The notes under the pieces: generated by a model
What the model saw: only the letters and a program-made list of their open reading frames with translations
Database searches by the model: none
What the model was told of the DNA's origin: nothing
Translations under genes and position numbers: made by a program
Assembly: GCF_900129325.1 (NCBI RefSeq)
Contig: NZ_FQUP01000003.1
Span: 1-64,000, forward strand
Direction of reading: 5' to 3'
Length of the DNA stretch: 64,000 nt
From: Kaistia soli DSM 19436
GTDB lineage: Bacteria > Pseudomonadota > Alphaproteobacteria > Rhizobiales > Kaistiaceae
Shown: in pieces, positions 27,232-36,508 of the stretch
Layout: each line of letters opens with the position of its first letter
Position numbering within the stretch: position 1 is the stretch's first letter

Positions 27232-27414
27232 TCAGAACGTCGCCAGGCGCGGAGACAGCGTGCCGCAGCCGATTCCGGCATTGACGCAAAGACCGATCAT
27301 CGAGCCGCGCGGGTCGCGGAGTTCCGTATGCATGGAGGGGCGGACCAGCTCGGCCATGCCGATACCGATCAGTGTTGCGAAAAGAGTGACGACGAGGAAC
27401 GAGCGGGTGGCCAT
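27232..27414 (-). CDS. small putative exported protein
   Basis: 60 residues from the ATG at 27412-27414, which has a GGAG 9 bases upstream. Residues 5-22 are hydrophobic (SFLVVTLFATLIGIGMAE) and look like a signal peptide or single anchor. The remainder is polar and holds two cysteines, Cys43 and Cys50, in GLCVNAGIGC. No family was recognised. It is on the same strand as maeB and 84 bp before it. The clean ribosome site and the signal-like start are the only reasons to call it a gene, and the open frame could still be chance. Confidence 0.45.
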   Translation of the reverse strand: MATRSFLVVTLFATLIGIGMAELVRPSMHTELRDPRGSMIGLCVNAGIGCGTLSPRLATF

Positions 27415-27734
27415 CGAACGCATCTCCAAAGGACCGGCGACGGGACAAACCCTAGATAAATCCGCCTGAACCGCTCCTGAAACAGGCGTTCATAGAGCGT
27501 TTGGATTGATTGCGATTTGATTAAAATTGGAACGATCGGCGGACCTGCTCACAGCCTCGTGTTCGGCTTGACGCCCTCGGCGAAATCCTGCATCACGCAG
27601 GCATGATGGCTTGGAAGCGTCCTGAATTTCGCTGTCGCCGTGGTGGTTGTCCGGCCTGCTGAACGCCGGCGGGAGCTTGCGCCTGCGGTTCGCCGAAGGG
27701 GCCAATGCCTTGATCACCACGGGACCTCATCACC
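27415..27734. other. divergent intergenic region before cysS
   Basis: 320 bp between the small minus-strand gene and cysS. AT-rich sequence around 27500-27530 (ATTGATTGCGATTTGATTAA) is likely promoter DNA. A small CTGC-ATCA-CGCAG type hairpin lies near 27586-27601. No open frame has protein character, and no T-box or riboswitch pattern could be recognised. Confidence 0.45.
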
Positions 27735-29351
27735 ATGACGACGCTTCGCCTGTTCAATACCCTCTCCAAGGAAAAAGAGACCTTCACGCCGATCGACGCG
27801 CAGCATGTTCGTATGTATGTCTGCGGCCCGACGGTCTATGATTTCGCGCATATCGGCAATGCGCGACCGGTCATTGTCTTCGATCTGCTCTATCGGTTGC
27901 TGCGCTTCTTCTATGGCGCGCGTCACGTCACCTATGTCCGCAACATCACGGATGTTGACGACAAGATCAACGCACGCGCCGGCTCTGAGCATCCGGGAAT
28001 GCCGCTGAACGAGGCGATCCGGCTTATCACCGAGAAGACCAACATCCAGTTTCAGGCGGATGTTTCGGCGCTCGGCTGCCTTGACCCGACCGAGCAGCCG
28101 CGCGCGACCGAACATATCGACGCCATGAAGGCGATGATCGAGCGATTGATCGCGCGTGGCGTCGCCTATGTCGCCGAGGGTCATGTGCTGTTCTCGCCGT
28201 CGGCGATGGACCAGCTATCCGGCGTGCCCCGCTATGGTGCGCTGGCGCGGCGGTCGCTCGACGAGATGATTGCCGGCGCGCGCGTCGATGTCGCGCCCTA
28301 CAAGCGTGACGCGACCGACTTCGTGCTGTGGAAGCCCTCGACAGACGAGGAGCCGGGCTGGCCGTCGCCAGCGGGCATCGGCGGGCGTGGCCGACCGGGC
28401 TGGCATATCGAGTGCTCGGCGATGTCGATGGCCCGTCTGCTGGAGCCCTTCGGCGGCGGGCTGCAATGCGACGACCCGGCCAAGAATGTGTTCGACATTC
28501 ATGGCGGCGGTATCGATCTCGTCTTCCCGCACCACGAGAACGAAATCGCGCAGTCCTGCTGCGCCTTCGGCACCGCGCGCATGGCCAATATCTGGATGCA
28601 TAACGGCTTCCTGCAGGTCGAAGGCGAGAAGATGTCGAAAAGCCTCGGCAACTTCGTCACCATCCGCCAGGTGATGGAGACGCTCGGCGGCGAGCGGTTT
28701 GCGGGCGAGATCGCGCGGCTCACCATGCTGAAGGCGCAGTATCGCCAGCCAATCGACTGGACCGAAAAAGGTCTTGGCGAGTCGACTGTCGAGATCGAGG
28801 GGTTGCGACGCGCATTGCGGTCTGCCGTTCCGGGTGATCCATCCGAAGCGGTGGTCGAGGCGCTTGCCGACGATCTCAATACGCCGCAGGCCTTGGCCGA
28901 GATCTGGCGGCTGAGCGGTGAGGCGAGGGCAGCGTCCTCTCCGGCGCGTCGGCGCGAGGCTGCGGATGCGCTGGCTGGCTCCTTGAAGCTGCTTGGTTTC
29001 GATAGGCTGGTCGACGACGTGACGGAGGAGAATCATGCCCTTCGCGAGGAGCTCGATCGGACGATCCTCGAAGCCACTCGCACTGCGATCGATCCAGACT
29101 CGTTCGAACGTCTCGCCGGCGAGGCCGCCGAAGCTTTCGAGGCTCAGATCAAGCGCCGCGAGGCTGAAAGCCTCGGCCTTGAGATCGGCGAGATCGAGAC
29201 ATTGATCGCGGCGCGTCTTGCCGCGCGGCGCGTCAGGAACTTCGCTGAGGCCGACCGCATCCGCGGCGAGCTGGAGGTAATGGGCATCACGCTCAGGGAT
29301 GCCAAGGACCCGGTGACGGGCGATATCGTGACAAGCTGGGAGCCGCGCTGA
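27735..29351 (+). CDS. cysS: cysteinyl-tRNA synthetase
   Basis: A 538-residue class I synthetase that charges tRNA-Cys. The zinc-binding Cys30 is in YVCGPTVYD. The HIGH motif reads HIGN at 39-42. A CP1 zinc ligand set is in [10 protein letters not shown] and the metal-binding HHENEIAQS segment. KMSKS is at 299-303 ([11 protein letters not shown]). Length is slightly above the 460-residue E. coli enzyme because of insertions in the C-terminal helical part, which is common in alphaproteobacteria. It stands alone; the next genes converge on it. Confidence 0.96.
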   Translation: MTTLRLFNTLSKEKETFTPIDAQHVRMYVCGPTVYDFAHIGNARPVIVFDLLYRLLRFFYGARHVTYVRNITDVDDKINARAGSEHPGMPLNEAIRLITEKTNIQFQADVSALGCLDPTEQPRATEHIDAMKAMIERLIARGVAYVAEGHVLFSPSAMDQLSGVPRYGALARRSLDEMIAGARVDVAPYKRDATDFVLWKPSTDEEPGWPSPAGIGGRGRPGWHIECSAMSMARLLEPFGGGLQCDDPAKNVFDIHGGGIDLVFPHHENEIAQSCCAFGTARMANIWMHNGFLQVEGEKMSKSLGNFVTIRQVMETLGGERFAGEIARLTMLKAQYRQPIDWTEKGLGESTVEIEGLRRALRSAVPGDPSEAVVEALADDLNTPQALAEIWRLSGEARAASSPARRREAADALAGSLKLLGFDRLVDDVTEENHALREELDRTILEATRTAIDPDSFERLAGEAAEAFEAQIKRREAESLGLEIGEIETLIAARLAARRVRNFAEADRIRGELEVMGITLRDAKDPVTGDIVTSWEPR

Positions 29352-29366
29352 GCGCGGCCCCATTCG

Positions 29367-30146
29367 TCAGGTGATCAGGTAGCCGCCGTCGATGACCAGC
29401 ACGGCGCCGGTGACGAAGCTGGCGAGCGGCGAGGCGAGGAACAGGACGCCGCCCGCTATCTCTGCCGGGTCTCCCCAGCGCTTCATCGCTGTTCGGCTCC
29501 GAATGGCGGCATCGCGTTCGGCATCGGCTCGAAGGGTGGCGGTGAGGGGCGTTGCGATCCAGCCCGGCGCGACGGCGTTGACGCGGATGCCGTCGCTCGC
29601 ATAGGCGATCGCCAGCGACTTCGTCAGTTGCGCAATGCCGCCCTTCGAGGCGGAATAGCCGGGCACGAGCCCGCCGCCGAAAAACGCGAGCATCGAGGCC
29701 GTGTTGATGATCGTTCCGGATGTCTCGGCGAGGCGCGGACGTGCGGCAGCGCAGACGCGCATGGTGCCGTTCAGGTTGATGTCGACGACATCGGCGAAGA
29801 TGTCGGGATCGAGTTCCGCGCCGCGCCGGATGACGCCCGCACAATTCACGACATGATCGAGGCGCGGCAAACCGGCGACCACGGCCTCGACCGCCGCGCC
29901 GTCGCGGACGTCAAGGAGCGAGAAGCGAGCGCCTGCCATCGCAGGATCCGCCCGCGCTGCAGCAACCTCAGCGTCGGTGACGCCGGTCGCCAGCACCGTC
30001 GCGCCGAGCGACAGGAAGGCGCGGGCGATCGCGGCGCCTATGCCGGACGTTCCGCCGGTCACCAGGATCTGACGGTTCTCGAACAGGCCGGGGCGCAGTG
30101 CCCCGGCGATCGCGGCGAGGCGGTCAGCGGATGAACTGTTCGACAT
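29367..30146 (-). CDS. SDR-family oxidoreductase
   Basis: A 259-residue classical short-chain dehydrogenase starting at the ATG at 30144-30146. TGGTSGIGAAIA is the cofactor loop, NCAG follows strand 4, NTASML carries the catalytic Ser region, and YSASKGG is the YxxxK pair. It ends FVTGAVLVIDGGYLIT. An Asp after strand 3 (LLDVRDG) binds the adenine. The substrate cannot be read. Its start overlaps the 3' end of the upstream cupin gene by 23 bp, so the two are co-translated and probably act on related compounds. Enzymes of this group often oxidise sugar acids or hydroxy acids. Confidence 0.88.
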   Translation of the reverse strand: MSNSSSADRLAAIAGALRPGLFENRQILVTGGTSGIGAAIARAFLSLGATVLATGVTDAEVAAARADPAMAGARFSLLDVRDGAAVEAVVAGLPRLDHVVNCAGVIRRGAELDPDIFADVVDINLNGTMRVCAAARPRLAETSGTIINTASMLAFFGGGLVPGYSASKGGIAQLTKSLAIAYASDGIRVNAVAPGWIATPLTATLRADAERDAAIRSRTAMKRWGDPAEIAGGVLFLASPLASFVTGAVLVIDGGYLIT

Positions 30147-30651
30147 AATCTGCACCGAGGCCCACGGCTGTGTAGTGCGCGCGGCAAAGATCGATCTTGG
30201 TGAAGACGTCCTCGATCCCGAGCGGATCGCCATAGGCGTCGACATAGACCATGATGCCGTTGACTTGGAAAAAAGTAATCATCTCCTCGACATCGTCGGG
30301 CACGACGAGCGTGTGCGTCTCGCCCGGCGGCTCGAAGACATAGCCGCCTTCCTCCGCCACCCAATCGTGCTCGAGATAGTGCCAGCGCCCCTTGAGCACG
30401 AAACCGTGCACCGCCTGCGGATGGCGATGGCGCGACAGCACACCGGACTTCCGTACGCGCAGCAGGTTCATCCAGTAGCCCTGCGAGCGGTTAAGGCAGA
30501 GCGGCCGGAACCAGACATTCTCGCCTTGCGGCACCCAGATGCGCTCATCCTCGGGAATCGCATTGGGTATGACGATATCGCTGAGCGCCTCGACAGGATT
30601 GGCATGCTGATAGGGCATGCGCGGGTTGGGATCCTTGCGGATGGGCGGCAT
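30124..30651 (-). CDS. cupin dioxygenase of the 2,4'-dihydroxyacetophenone dioxygenase family
   Basis: A 175-residue single cupin domain. GGAGG lies 7 bases before the ATG at 30649-30651, so this start is preferred over longer frames. The first cupin motif, LSRHRHPQAVHGFVLKG, has three histidines. The second holds the PPGETHTLVV stretch with Glu and His metal ligands. This pattern matches the family of 2,4'-dihydroxyacetophenone dioxygenase, an iron enzyme that cleaves a C-C bond next to a carbonyl. The family is broad and most members are untested, so the real substrate is unknown. It forms an operon with the SDR downstream. Confidence 0.8.
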   Translation of the reverse strand: MPPIRKDPNPRMPYQHANPVEALSDIVIPNAIPEDERIWVPQGENVWFRPLCLNRSQGYWMNLLRVRKSGVLSRHRHPQAVHGFVLKGRWHYLEHDWVAEEGGYVFEPPGETHTLVVPDDVEEMITFFQVNGIMVYVDAYGDPLGIEDVFTKIDLCRAHYTAVGLGADYVEQFIR

Positions 30652-30767
30652 GGGGTTTCCTCCGGCGTGGTGTTGTTTTCGCGAGCATCGCGGGCCGGCG
30701 TCAGCATGTCCACTGTCGCGATCGACGTCGCCGCGGCATCCTTGTCGCATTCACGGGAGAAACGAAC

Positions 30768-31139
30768 TTGACTGAGGCTGCGATTGCCCTCTGGGGCATC
30801 AAGAACTGCGACACGATGAAGAAGGCACGGCTCTGGCTCGACGAGAATGGCGTCGCCTACACATTTCGGGACTACAAGCAGGAGGGCGCCGATCCGAAAC
30901 GCCTCGCGCATTGGGTCGAGAGGCTCGGCTGGGAGGTTGTGCTCAACCGCGCCGGCACGACGTTCCGCGCCCTGCCCGATGACGAGAAGCAGGGCCTTGA
31001 CGCCGTAAAGGCCATCAAGCTGATGCTGGCGCAGCCCTCGATGATCAAGCGGCCGGTGCTGGAGCGCGATGACGGCCTGCTGCTGGCCGGCTTCAAGCCG
31101 GAAACCTATGCGAAGGCTTTGTCGGGCGCGGCGGACTGA
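30768..31139 (+). CDS. ArsC/Spx-family protein (YffB-like)
   Basis: A 123-residue thioredoxin-fold protein. The start is a TTG with a GGGAGA ribosome site, and the protein reads TEAAIALWGIKNCDTMKKARLWLDEN from the second residue. A single Cys in the KNCDTMKKA motif replaces the usual CxxS of thioredoxin-like active sites. FRDYKQEG and IKRPVLE match the ArsC family. YffB-type proteins are glutathione-related and not true arsenate reductases. No arsenic genes are nearby. It diverges from the cupin/SDR operon and is followed by sdhE and mfd. Confidence 0.87.
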   Translation: MTEAAIALWGIKNCDTMKKARLWLDENGVAYTFRDYKQEGADPKRLAHWVERLGWEVVLNRAGTTFRALPDDEKQGLDAVKAIKLMLAQPSMIKRPVLERDDGLLLAGFKPETYAKALSGAAD

Positions 31140-31206
31140 GGCGTTGCCAGCGCCCTGCGCGCGGACTAGATCTCCGCCAGCGGTCCATGTCGACCGAACC
31201 AACGGG

Positions 31207-31506
31207 ATGACGACAGCGATGAGCGGTGCAGTTTCGCCCGGCGAGGGACTGGACGTCCACCGCCGGAGAACCCATTTTCGGGCTTGGCATCGCGGCATGC
31301 GCGAGATGGATCTCATTCTCGGGCGCTTCGCCGATGCCAATATCGCCGGTCTCTCACTTGATGAGCTCGATGCTTTCGATGCGCTGATGGAAGAGCAGGA
31401 CCGCGATATCTTCGCCTGGTTGACGGGCGAGATCACGACCCCCGCTGCCAGTGACACACCCTTTTTCCGCAAGCTCGCCGCCTTTACGGGCGCAACCCTC
31501 CGATAG
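31207..31506 (+). CDS. sdhE: succinate dehydrogenase assembly factor SdhE
   Basis: About 99 residues from the ATG at 31207 (another in-frame ATG is at 31219). The FAD-assembly motif appears as AWHRGMREMDLILGRF, with RGxxE-type residues as in Sdh5/SdhE. LDELDAFDALMEEQDRDIFAWL follows in two pieces. SdhE helps attach FAD covalently to the flavoprotein subunit of succinate dehydrogenase. The pairing with mfd, which begins 5 bp downstream, is common in Rhizobiales. Confidence 0.92.
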   Translation: MTTAMSGAVSPGEGLDVHRRRTHFRAWHRGMREMDLILGRFADANIAGLSLDELDAFDALMEEQDRDIFAWLTGEITTPAASDTPFFRKLAAFTGATLR

Positions 31507-31511
31507 GCTCC

Positions 31512-34500
31512 ATGATCCGTTTCGAAACCGTTCTCGGTCGTCGCTCGACCGTCCTGTCGGGCGTGCCGGACGGCTTCGATGGCCGTGTCGTCGCCGATCT
31601 TGCGACGCTTTCCGCCAAGGACGGCCGTCCGTTCCTGCTTGTCGTCGCGCGCGACGGCAACCGGATGAACGATCTCGAGCAGGCGATGAAGTTCTTCGCG
31701 CCGGCGCAGGAAGTGCTGTCCTTCCCGGCCTGGGATTGCATGCCCTATGACCGCGTCTCGCCGAATCCTTCGGTCGTGTCGCGCCGGATGGCGGCGTTGG
31801 CCCAGCTTGCGACCCATAAGGCGGAGCCGGGCAGGGCGCTCGTCGTGCTCACGACAGTCAACGCCATCGTCCAGCGCGTGCCGCGCCGGACGGATGTCGC
31901 CCGCCAGAGCCTTGCCATCGCACCGGGCAGCCGGCTGCCGATGGAAAAGCTGGTCGGCTGGCTCGAGGATAACGGCTTTATGCGCACCTCCACCGTGCGC
32001 GAAGCCGGCGAGTATGCGGTGCGCGGCGGCATTGTCGATCTCTTCGCGGCCGGCCTTGGCGAGCCGATCCGCGTCGATTATTTCGGCGACACGATTGATT
32101 CGATCCGTTCATTCGACGCCGAGACGCAGCGCACGGTGCAGCAGAAGAAGCGCATCGACCTCGTGCCGGTGAGCGAACTGGTGCTTTCCCCGGAGGCGAT
32201 CGCACGCTTCCGCGAGGCCTATGTCGGGCTCTTTGGCGCTTCCGACCGCGACGACCAGCTCTACCAGAATGTCAGCGAGGGTCGCCGCTACACCGGCGTG
32301 GAGCACTGGCTGCCGCTCTTCGCCGAGGGGCTCGACACGCTGTTCGACTACCTCCCCGAGGCGGCTGTGGTGCTCGATCACCTGACCGAGGAGGCGCTGG
32401 CTGAGCGGCTCGACGACATCGTCGATCATTATGATGCGCGCAAGAGCGCGATGGGCCAGAACCAGGGCGGCGTGCCCTATAAGCCGATCCCGCCGGCCGG
32501 GCTCTATCTCGATCGCGACGAGTGGAAGCGGCATGAGGCGGTTGTCCCGCTCATCCGCATGACGCCGTTCGCCGAGCCAGACGATACGATGGTCGTCGAT
32601 CTCGGCGGCCGGCAGGGTCGGAGCTTCGCGGCCGAGCGATCGGCGGGCGATGTCAATGTCTTCGACGCGGTCATCAATTATGTCGGCACGCTGCGCGAGA
32701 AGAAGCGCGTCGTCATCGCGTCCTGGAGCGAGGGCGCGCGCGACCGCCTCGCGCAAGTGCTCGCCGATCACGGCTTGAAGCGCGTCCAGATCATCGACAA
32801 CTGGCCGTCGGCGCAGTCGCTGCAAAAAGGCATGGTAGCGCTCGGCGTGCTGGGGCTGGAGTCCGGCTTCGAGGCGCCGGATATTGTCGTTGTCGGCGAG
32901 CAGGACATTCTCGGCGACCGTCTGGTTAGGCCGCGCAAGCGCTCGAAGAAGGCGTCCGACTTCCTCAGCGAAATCACGGCGCTGTCGGAAGGCGACCTCG
33001 TCGTCCATGTCGATCACGGCATCGGCCGTTTCACCGGGCTGAAGACGATCACGGCCGCCGGCGCGCCGCGCGACTGCCTCGAGATCATCTATGCCGGTGG
33101 TGACCGGCTCTATTTGCCCGTCGAGAATATCGAGCTTCTGTCGCGTTACGGCTCGGAGGAGACCGACGCTTCGCTCGACAAGCTCGGCGGCGTCGCCTGG
33201 CAGTCACGCAAGGCTAAGCTCAAGAAGCGCATTCGCGACATGGCCGCCCAGCTCATCAAGGTCGCCGCGGCCCGCGCGATGCGCCAGGGCACGGTGCTGG
33301 CGCCGCCGGATGGGCTCTATGACGAGTTCGCCGCACGTTTCCCCTATGAGGAGACCGAGGACCAGCTCGCAGCCATCGAGGCAGTGGTTGCCGATCTTTC
33401 GGCGGGCACGCCGATGGACCGGCTCGTCTGCGGCGATGTCGGCTTCGGCAAGACCGAGGTGGCGCTACGCGCCGCTTTCGTCGCCGTGATGAGCGGCAAG
33501 CAGGTTGCGGTCGTAGTCCCGACGACGCTGCTTTCGCGGCAGCATTTCAAGACCTTCACCGCCCGCTTCGCCGGCCTGCCGGTTCGCGTCGAGCAGGCCT
33601 CGCGCCTCGTCTCGGCCAAGGATCTCGCCGAGACCAAGAAGGGCATCAAGGAGGGGCAGGTCGACATCGTCGTCGGCACGCATGCCCTGCTCGGCAAGGG
33701 CATTGAGTTCAAGGATCTCGGCCTGCTCGTCATCGACGAGGAGCAGCATTTCGGCGTCAAGCACAAGGAACGGCTGAAGGAACTGAAGGCCGACGTGCAT
33801 GTGCTGACGCTCTCGGCGACGCCGATCCCACGCACGCTGCAGCTGGCGCTGACGGGCGTACGAGAGCTGTCGCTTATCACGACGCCGCCGGTCGACCGCA
33901 TGGCGGTGCGAACCTTCATTTCGCCCTTCGACGCGCTGGCGGTGCGCGAGGCGCTGCTGCGCGAGCGCTATCGCGGCGGCCAGAGCTTCTATGTGTGCCC
34001 GCGCCTTGCCGACCTCGCCGAGCGCAAGGAGTTCCTCGACAAGTTCGTGCCCGAGGTGAAGGTCGCCATCGCGCATGGCCAGATGCCGGCGACCGAGCTC
34101 GACGACATCATGAACGCCTTCTATGAGGGCGCCTATGACGTGCTGCTCTCGACGACGATCGTCGAATCCGGCCTCGATATCCCGACCGCAAATACCCTCA
34201 TCGTCCACCGCGCGGACATGTTCGGCCTTGCCCAGCTTTATCAGCTGCGCGGGCGCGTCGGCCGTTCCAAGACGCGAGCCTATGCACTGTTCACGGTCCC
34301 GGCCGACAAGAAGCTGACGCCGATGGCCGATCGGCGCTTGAAGGTGCTGCAGTCGCTCGACACGCTCGGCGCCGGTTTCCAGCTCGCGAGCCACGATCTC
34401 GATCTGCGCGGCGCCGGCAACCTGCTCGGCGAGGAGCAATCGGGCCACATCAAGGAAGTCGGCTACGAGCTTTACCAGCAGATGCTGGAAGAGGCCGTGG

Positions 34501-35015
34501 CGGCGCTTCGCCAGGGCGGCGAGGACGAGGCGGAGGCCGATGGCCGTTGGTCGCCGCAGATCACGGTCGGCACGCCTGTCATGTTGCCGGAGAGCTACGT
34601 CCCGGACCTGCCGCTGCGGCTCAGCCTCTATCGCCGCCTCGGCGATCTCGACGAGCCGGAACAGATCGATTCCTTCGGTGCCGAGCTGATCGACCGATTC
34701 GGCCCGCTGCCGGACGAGGTCGAGCACCTCTTGAAGATCGTCTATATCAAGGCGCTCTGCCGCAAGGCGAATGTCGAGAAGGTCGATGCGGGTCCGAAGG
34801 GCATCGTCATCTCGTTCCGCAATTCGACTTTCTCCAATCCGGCCGGCCTCATCCGCTATATCGGTGAGCAGGGAAGCCTCGCGAAGGTCCGTCCCGACCA
34901 GAAGATCGTCCTCATCCGCGATTGGGAAGACCCCGAGAAGCGCCTGAAGGGCACTGCGGTGGTCCTAACGCAGCTCGCGCGTCTCGCTGCGGGCGACGGC
35001 AAGAAAGCGGCTTAG
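31512..35015 (+). CDS. mfd: transcription-repair coupling factor
   Basis: A 1167-residue translocase that removes RNA polymerase stalled at DNA damage and recruits UvrA. Order: a UvrB-like N-terminal region; the RNA polymerase-interacting CarD-like domain at about 490-590 (GDLVVHVDHGIGRFTGLKTI); the RecG-like motor with Walker A GDVGFGKT at 641-648 and motif II DEEQH at 742-746; motif VI region LRGRVGRSKTRAYA; and the C-terminal TRCF domain from about 1010. The length is normal for the family. It follows sdhE by 5 bp. Confidence 0.97.
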   Translation: MIRFETVLGRRSTVLSGVPDGFDGRVVADLATLSAKDGRPFLLVVARDGNRMNDLEQAMKFFAPAQEVLSFPAWDCMPYDRVSPNPSVVSRRMAALAQLATHKAEPGRALVVLTTVNAIVQRVPRRTDVARQSLAIAPGSRLPMEKLVGWLEDNGFMRTSTVREAGEYAVRGGIVDLFAAGLGEPIRVDYFGDTIDSIRSFDAETQRTVQQKKRIDLVPVSELVLSPEAIARFREAYVGLFGASDRDDQLYQNVSEGRRYTGVEHWLPLFAEGLDTLFDYLPEAAVVLDHLTEEALAERLDDIVDHYDARKSAMGQNQGGVPYKPIPPAGLYLDRDEWKRHEAVVPLIRMTPFAEPDDTMVVDLGGRQGRSFAAERSAGDVNVFDAVINYVGTLREKKRVVIASWSEGARDRLAQVLADHGLKRVQIIDNWPSAQSLQKGMVALGVLGLESGFEAPDIVVVGEQDILGDRLVRPRKRSKKASDFLSEITALSEGDLVVHVDHGIGRFTGLKTITAAGAPRDCLEIIYAGGDRLYLPVENIELLSRYGSEETDASLDKLGGVAWQSRKAKLKKRIRDMAAQLIKVAAARAMRQGTVLAPPDGLYDEFAARFPYEETEDQLAAIEAVVADLSAGTPMDRLVCGDVGFGKTEVALRAAFVAVMSGKQVAVVVPTTLLSRQHFKTFTARFAGLPVRVEQASRLVSAKDLAETKKGIKEGQVDIVVGTHALLGKGIEFKDLGLLVIDEEQHFGVKHKERLKELKADVHVLTLSATPIPRTLQLALTGVRELSLITTPPVDRMAVRTFISPFDALAVREALLRERYRGGQSFYVCPRLADLAERKEFLDKFVPEVKVAIAHGQMPATELDDIMNAFYEGAYDVLLSTTIVESGLDIPTANTLIVHRADMFGLAQLYQLRGRVGRSKTRAYALFTVPADKKLTPMADRRLKVLQSLDTLGAGFQLASHDLDLRGAGNLLGEEQSGHIKEVGYELYQQMLEEAVAALRQGGEDEAEADGRWSPQITVGTPVMLPESYVPDLPLRLSLYRRLGDLDEPEQIDSFGAELIDRFGPLPDEVEHLLKIVYIKALCRKANVEKVDAGPKGIVISFRNSTFSNPAGLIRYIGEQGSLAKVRPDQKIVLIRDWEDPEKRLKGTAVVLTQLARLAAGDGKKAA

Positions 35016-35172
35016 CAACGCCGACTTTCACGGCGTGCTGCTGCCGTATTGACGGCGCCAGGCGCCGGGCTCGAAGTCCCGCGGCCGTCCCTTCACCCCG
35101 GCATGACCCCGATGCGATAGGCTTCGGCAGCATCGGCATTCGCCGACGCGCTGGCCTGCGGGGGTTAAGGTC

Positions 35173-35835
35173 ATGAAACAACGGCATCCAGTCGGGAACG
35201 ACCGTACAAAACATGGCGCGACAGAGACTTTCGGATCTCACCTGAAGCGCGCCTTCATCGATGGCGCGGTGATCGTCGTTCCGATCGCGACCATCGTGCT
35301 CCTGACGCTCAGCGTCGTCCGTCGCCTGCAGGATGCGGCCCATCCGCTGGTCGGCCACGTCGTCCATCCGTTGATCGTTGCGATCGCGGCCCTGGTACTG
35401 ATCGTGCTCGCGTTTGGACTTCTCGTCCGCTCGGCGCCTGGTCGTTGGGTCCAGCGGCGGATGGAGGCGTGGATCTTCGAGCGCGTGCCCGGCTACAAGC
35501 TGGCCAAGGCCTTCGCCTCCGAACAAATTCTCGGCGAAGGTGACGGACGGACGATCCGCCCGGCGCTCGCCACCATCGAGGATGGGCAATGCCCGGCCTT
35601 CGTGATGGACGAACTGGCTGATGGACGCCTGCTCGTCTTCGTGCCTGGCTCGCCTGCGCCGATGGCGGGTGCGCTTTACATCTTCACGGCCGACAAGGTG
35701 CAAATCCTCGACATTCCGGTGATGCCATTCGTCCAGGCCATCTCGTCCTGGGGTCTTGGCATGGCCGACCTGCTCCAGTCGTCGCTTGCGGCAAAGCCGG
35801 GTCAGTACGATCCTCCGCCAAGTGGATCGAACTGA
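35173..35835 (+). CDS. DUF502 membrane protein
   Basis: A 220-residue DUF502-family protein with two membrane segments. The first is at about 32-48 (AVIVVPIATIVLLTLSVV) and the second at about 65-85 (LIVAIAALVLIVLAFGLLV). Then come ERVPGYKLAKAF and a C-terminal soluble part with FVPGSPAPMAGALYIF. That PTSPNP-like loop and the YxxxK start are usual for DUF502. Function is unknown. It sits behind mfd after a gap of 157 bp and before a Nudix gene. Confidence 0.87.
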   Translation: MKQRHPVGNDRTKHGATETFGSHLKRAFIDGAVIVVPIATIVLLTLSVVRRLQDAAHPLVGHVVHPLIVAIAALVLIVLAFGLLVRSAPGRWVQRRMEAWIFERVPGYKLAKAFASEQILGEGDGRTIRPALATIEDGQCPAFVMDELADGRLLVFVPGSPAPMAGALYIFTADKVQILDIPVMPFVQAISSWGLGMADLLQSSLAAKPGQYDPPPSGSN

Positions 35836-35848
35836 AGCCGAGGCAATC

Positions 35849-36472
35849 ATGGAAGACCGGTGGCTTACACGTGCGAAGCGTCTGCATGCCGTTGCTGCGA
35901 CCGGCCTTCACTTCTCCACGGACGCGTTCGATCGTGAACGGTACAGCGAGATCGCAGAGCTCGCAGAGGCCATGCTGGCCGAACTCGCCGATGTTCCGAT
36001 CGTCCGCATTGCCGGACTGGTCTCGGACCGCGCCACCGGCTATGCCACACCCAAGATCGATGTTCGCGGCGCGCTGATCGAAAACGGGCGCGTCCTGCTT
36101 GTGCGCGAGCAGAGCGACGGACTTTGGACGCTACCAGGAGGCTTCGCCGACATCGGTCACTCCGCGGCGGAGAATGTCGTCAAGGAGATGCGCGAGGAGG
36201 CGGGGCTGGATGTTTCGGCCACGCGGCTCTATTGCGTCCGACACAAGGCGAAGCATGCCTATAGCCCGGATGTCCGCGACTTCTACAAGCTGTTCTTCTT
36301 GTGCGAACGCCGCGGCGATATGGCGTTCACGGCCAGTTCTGAGATCAGCGAAGCCGGCTTCTTTCCGCCGGGACAGCTGCCGCCGCTTTCGCGCGGACGG
36401 GTGATCGAGGGCGACATTCTGGCCGCCTTCGCCCTTCATGCAGATCCCGCGCTGCCAACCGTTTTCGACTGA
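35849..36472 (+). CDS. Nudix hydrolase with N-terminal domain
   Basis: A 207-residue protein. Residues 1-60 form the helical Nudix N-terminal domain (WLTRAKRLHAVAATGLHF), and the Nudix fold follows. The Nudix box reads GGFADIGHSAAENVV then KEMREEAGL. The catalytic REEAG end is intact, but the Glu expected at the sixth place after the first Gly of the Gx5E motif is His, and the first Arg is Lys. Relatives hydrolyse ADP-ribose or other nucleoside diphosphate derivatives, and the substrate here is open. The start ATG at 35849 has a GAGGC site and lies 13 bp after DUF502. Confidence 0.88.
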   Translation: MEDRWLTRAKRLHAVAATGLHFSTDAFDRERYSEIAELAEAMLAELADVPIVRIAGLVSDRATGYATPKIDVRGALIENGRVLLVREQSDGLWTLPGGFADIGHSAAENVVKEMREEAGLDVSATRLYCVRHKAKHAYSPDVRDFYKLFFLCERRGDMAFTASSEISEAGFFPPGQLPPLSRGRVIEGDILAAFALHADPALPTVFD

Positions 36473-36508
36473 CAAGGCGCGAGCCGTTCGGCTACCGGCG
36501 GGGGGCGT

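Noticed and set aside
30768-31139. An arsenate reductase for arsenic resistance
   Set aside because: The sequence is of the YffB/Spx-like branch and no arsenic efflux or regulator gene is near.
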